Origin: Thiohalocapsa marina | GTDB taxonomy: Bacteria; Pseudomonadota; Gammaproteobacteria; Chromatiales; Chromatiaceae | Reading direction: 5' to 3' | Assembly: GCF_008632335.1 (NCBI RefSeq) | Contig: NZ_VWXX01000037.1 | Coordinates: 1-41,391, forward strand | DNA: 41,391 nucleotides | Shown here: positions 40,001 to 41,391 of the stretch, piece by piece | Layout of the letters: each line of letters opens with the position of its first letter | Numbering within the stretch: position 1 is the stretch's first letter | Translations under genes and position numbers: made by a program | The notes under the pieces: generated by a model | Seen by the model: only the letters and a program-made list of their open reading frames with translations | Database searches by the model: none | What the model was told of the DNA's origin: nothing

Positions 40001-40389
40001 ATCCATTGCTCGATACCCACATCTTCCTCTGGTACATCAGCGCCGATTCACGCCTTGCGCCCGAGATCGCACAGGCCATCCGCGAACCGGAAAATCGGGT
40101 CTATCTGAGCCCCGTGTCACTCTGGGAGTGCCTGGTGAAACATGGTCTGGGCAAGCTGCCGCTGCCCGATGCCCCGGAAACCTGGCTGCCACGCCAGCGG
40201 CAGCGCCACGGCATCGCCACGCTGGACTTGGACGAGGCCAGCGTCCGCCACCTGGCCAAACTGCCGCCGCTGCACCGTGATCTCTTCGACCGGATGCTGA
40301 TCTGCCAGGCCATCGAGCATGGCCTGGTGCTGGTCACGGTGGATGAAGCAGTCCGGCAATATCCGATCGCCATGTTCGAGGGTGAGTGA
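39997..40389 (+). CDS. PIN-domain (VapC-like) toxin
   Basis: The 130-residue PIN-domain protein is a probable magnesium-dependent ribonuclease. The acidic residues of the family are present: LLDTH near the start, LWE in the middle, DRMLICQA and TVDEAV towards the end. The start overlaps the antitoxin stop, and its stop overlaps the hsdS start by one base (TGATG). It is intact, although the surrounding hsdM is dead, so the pair may be what keeps the locus in place. Confidence 0.88.
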   Translation: MNPLLDTHIFLWYISADSRLAPEIAQAIREPENRVYLSPVSLWECLVKHGLGKLPLPDAPETWLPRQRQRHGIATLDLDEASVRHLAKLPPLHRDLFDRMLICQAIEHGLVLVTVDEAVRQYPIAMFEGE

Positions 40390-41012
40390 TGAAGCTGGCC
40401 CCTTATCGAGAATACAAGGATTCCGGCGTGCCGTGGCTGGGGAAGATTCCGGCGCACTGGGAGGCAACAAGGCTAAAGCGCGTTTCTCAAGTTCAATCTG
40501 GTGTCACTCTTGGAAAGAACTATAATCTTACGTCCGATCAGATTATGGAAACCGGTGAGTTTGCCGTGTATGGCGGGAACGGTTTGCGTGGCTATTTCAG
40601 CAATTACAACAAGGACGGGAAATATCTCTTGGTTGGTCGCCAAGGTGCGCTGTGTGGGAACGTGCATCGTGTTGAGGGTAAATTCTGGGCCACCGAACAT
40701 GCGGTGGTCACAGATGTGCGTCTAGGAGTTTCGACCGACTGGTATTACTACATGCTGACAGTGATGAATCTTAATCAATACTCAGAGTCAGCGGCACAAC
40801 CAGGTATCTCGGTTGAGAAGATACAGAATTTGCGCACTGCGCTGCCCTCACTGGAAGAACAAGAAGCGATCGTTTCACACATTGAGAGGGAAACAGCCAC
40901 CATCGACTACACCATCACCCGCGCCGAACATGAGATCGAGCTGATGCGCGAATACCGCCCCCGGCTGATCTCGCACTCGGTCAATACAGCAGGTGATCGC
41001 CATGCACCGTGA
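40389..41012 (+). CDS. hsdS: half-length HsdS specificity subunit
   Basis: HsdS recognises the target of type I restriction-modification systems, normally with two target-recognition domains in about 400 residues. This one has 207 residues: the entry motif YKDSGVPWLGKIPAHWE, one recognition domain (about 30-150), ALPSLEEQEAIVSHIERET, and a coiled-coil end LMREYRPRLI. The second half is missing and the last residues (SHSVNTAGDRHAP) look like read-through into the next gene. The recognition domain is much AT-richer than its flanks. It might work as a dimer, but no functional hsdM is seen here. Confidence 0.8.
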   Translation: MKLAPYREYKDSGVPWLGKIPAHWEATRLKRVSQVQSGVTLGKNYNLTSDQIMETGEFAVYGGNGLRGYFSNYNKDGKYLLVGRQGALCGNVHRVEGKFWATEHAVVTDVRLGVSTDWYYYMLTVMNLNQYSESAAQPGISVEKIQNLRTALPSLEEQEAIVSHIERETATIDYTITRAEHEIELMREYRPRLISHSVNTAGDRHAP

Positions 41013-41292
41013 GCATGCCCTCGAACGACTGGCTCAAGGCAAGGTGGAGCTGCAAGAGCGCTTCGGCGTCACCCGTCTGGCCCTGTTCGGCTCCACCGCG
41101 CGGGGTGAGGCAGGGGCCGACAGCGACGTGGATGTGTTGGTGGCCTTCGATGGACCGGCGACCTCGAAGCGCTACTTCGGGGTACAGTTCTATCTGGAGG
41201 ACCTGCTCGGCTGCGCGGTCGATCTGGTCACTGAGAAGGCACTCCGACCGGAGCTGCGCCCTTACATCGAACGGGAGAAAGTGGATGTCTGA
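41002..41292 (+). CDS. MNT-type nucleotidyltransferase antitoxin
   Basis: The 96-residue minimal nucleotidyltransferase has FGSTARGEAGADSDVDVLVAF, the GSxARG...SDxD active-site motif. Proteins of this type AMPylate and silence a HEPN RNase toxin encoded next door. The ATG was chosen over an upstream GTG because AGGTGA is better read as the ribosome site. It overlaps the end of hsdS by 11 bases. Its expected partner begins at 41285 but is cut short. Confidence 0.85.
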   Translation: MHREHALERLAQGKVELQERFGVTRLALFGSTARGEAGADSDVDVLVAFDGPATSKRYFGVQFYLEDLLGCAVDLVTEKALRPELRPYIEREKVDV

Positions 41293-41320
41293 GTCAACGG
41301 GTCGGGACTGGCGCTTCTAC
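41285..41320 (+). pseudogene. HEPN-domain toxin, 5' fragment
   Basis: The ATG overlaps the MNT stop by 8 bases and gives MSESTGRDWRFY, the usual beginning of HEPN proteins paired with MNT (S-x-RDWRFY). After these 12 codons the sequence turns into a palindromic element and no longer resembles HEPN. The rest of the gene could lie beyond the window if this is an insertion rather than a deletion. Confidence 0.65.
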
Positions 41321-41333
41321 GGATGCACGGTAG

Positions 41334-41391
41334 GGCGGATAAGCGAAGCGCATCCGCCACAGGCCACAATGGCGGATGCGCTTCGCTTATC
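41334..41391. mobile_element. palindromic MITE/REP-like element, cut by the window end
   Basis: A 25-base unit (arms GGCGGAT and ATCCGCC around AAGCGAAGCGC) is followed by 12 bases and then its exact inverted copy, of which 21 bases remain. It thus forms nested hairpins. Similar GCGAAGCGCATCC repeats are, from memory, common in proteobacteria. It begins 13 bases after the last recognisable HEPN codon and seems to have disrupted that gene. No transposase is seen. Confidence 0.75.

Overview
The window looks like a GC-rich gammaproteobacterial chromosome segment, most likely from the Chromatiales/Ectothiorhodospiraceae side of the class. This is an inference from gene content (ubiG, a his-tat block, uvrC-pgsA-tRNA-Gly, dcd, H-NS-like protein, modABC) and from the high GC of nearly every gene; no rRNA or marker gene fixes the species.

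Left part (1-17.4 kb), mostly housekeeping. A dispersed palindromic repeat opens the window. A tightly overlapped ubiG-pip-dtd run is followed by hisB-hisA-hisE, where the expected hisH, hisF and hisI are absent. tatABC follows, with a TatC that carries a long cytoplasmic tail. Next come a CysB-like LysR regulator, a small XRE regulator and dcd, then a minus-strand pair (SseB-like protein and an alkaline-phosphatase-superfamily enzyme). A coupled uracil-DNA glycosylase-uvrC pair leads to pgsA and tRNA-Gly(GCC), which has its own promoter and terminator. A GNAT plus PuuE-like deacetylase pair, an exported tandem-thioredoxin protein and an H-NS-family protein complete this part.

Middle part (17.4-29.8 kb), the most unusual. 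A minus-strand locus encodes, in transcription order, two paralogous small secreted pilin-like proteins, a third small secreted protein, a PapD-like periplasmic protein, and a 953-residue outer-membrane protein that lacks recognisable canonical usher signatures but sits where an usher would. A divergent CysB-like LysR regulator flanks it, and related AT-rich palindromic boxes lie before both the regulator and the second pilin gene. Next to it is a signalling pair: a REC protein with a degenerate GGDEF domain and a hemerythrin-GAF-PAS-PAS hybrid histidine kinase with REC and Hpt domains. I regard this as the best candidate for a poorly described system: a chaperone/usher-like surface-fibre pathway with its own regulator and perhaps an oxygen- or redox-sensing kinase.

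Right part (29.8-41.4 kb). A 1892-residue UvrA made of two head-to-tail UvrA copies lies just downstream of modABC; a 7-bp tandem repeat separates modA from modB. The last 3 kb is a decaying defence island: a ParE-like toxin fragment, an hsdM that has lost its catalytic core, an embedded DUF2281/PIN toxin-antitoxin pair, a half-length hsdS with an AT-rich recognition domain, and an MNT-type antitoxin whose HEPN partner stops after 12 codons at a palindromic element running off the window.
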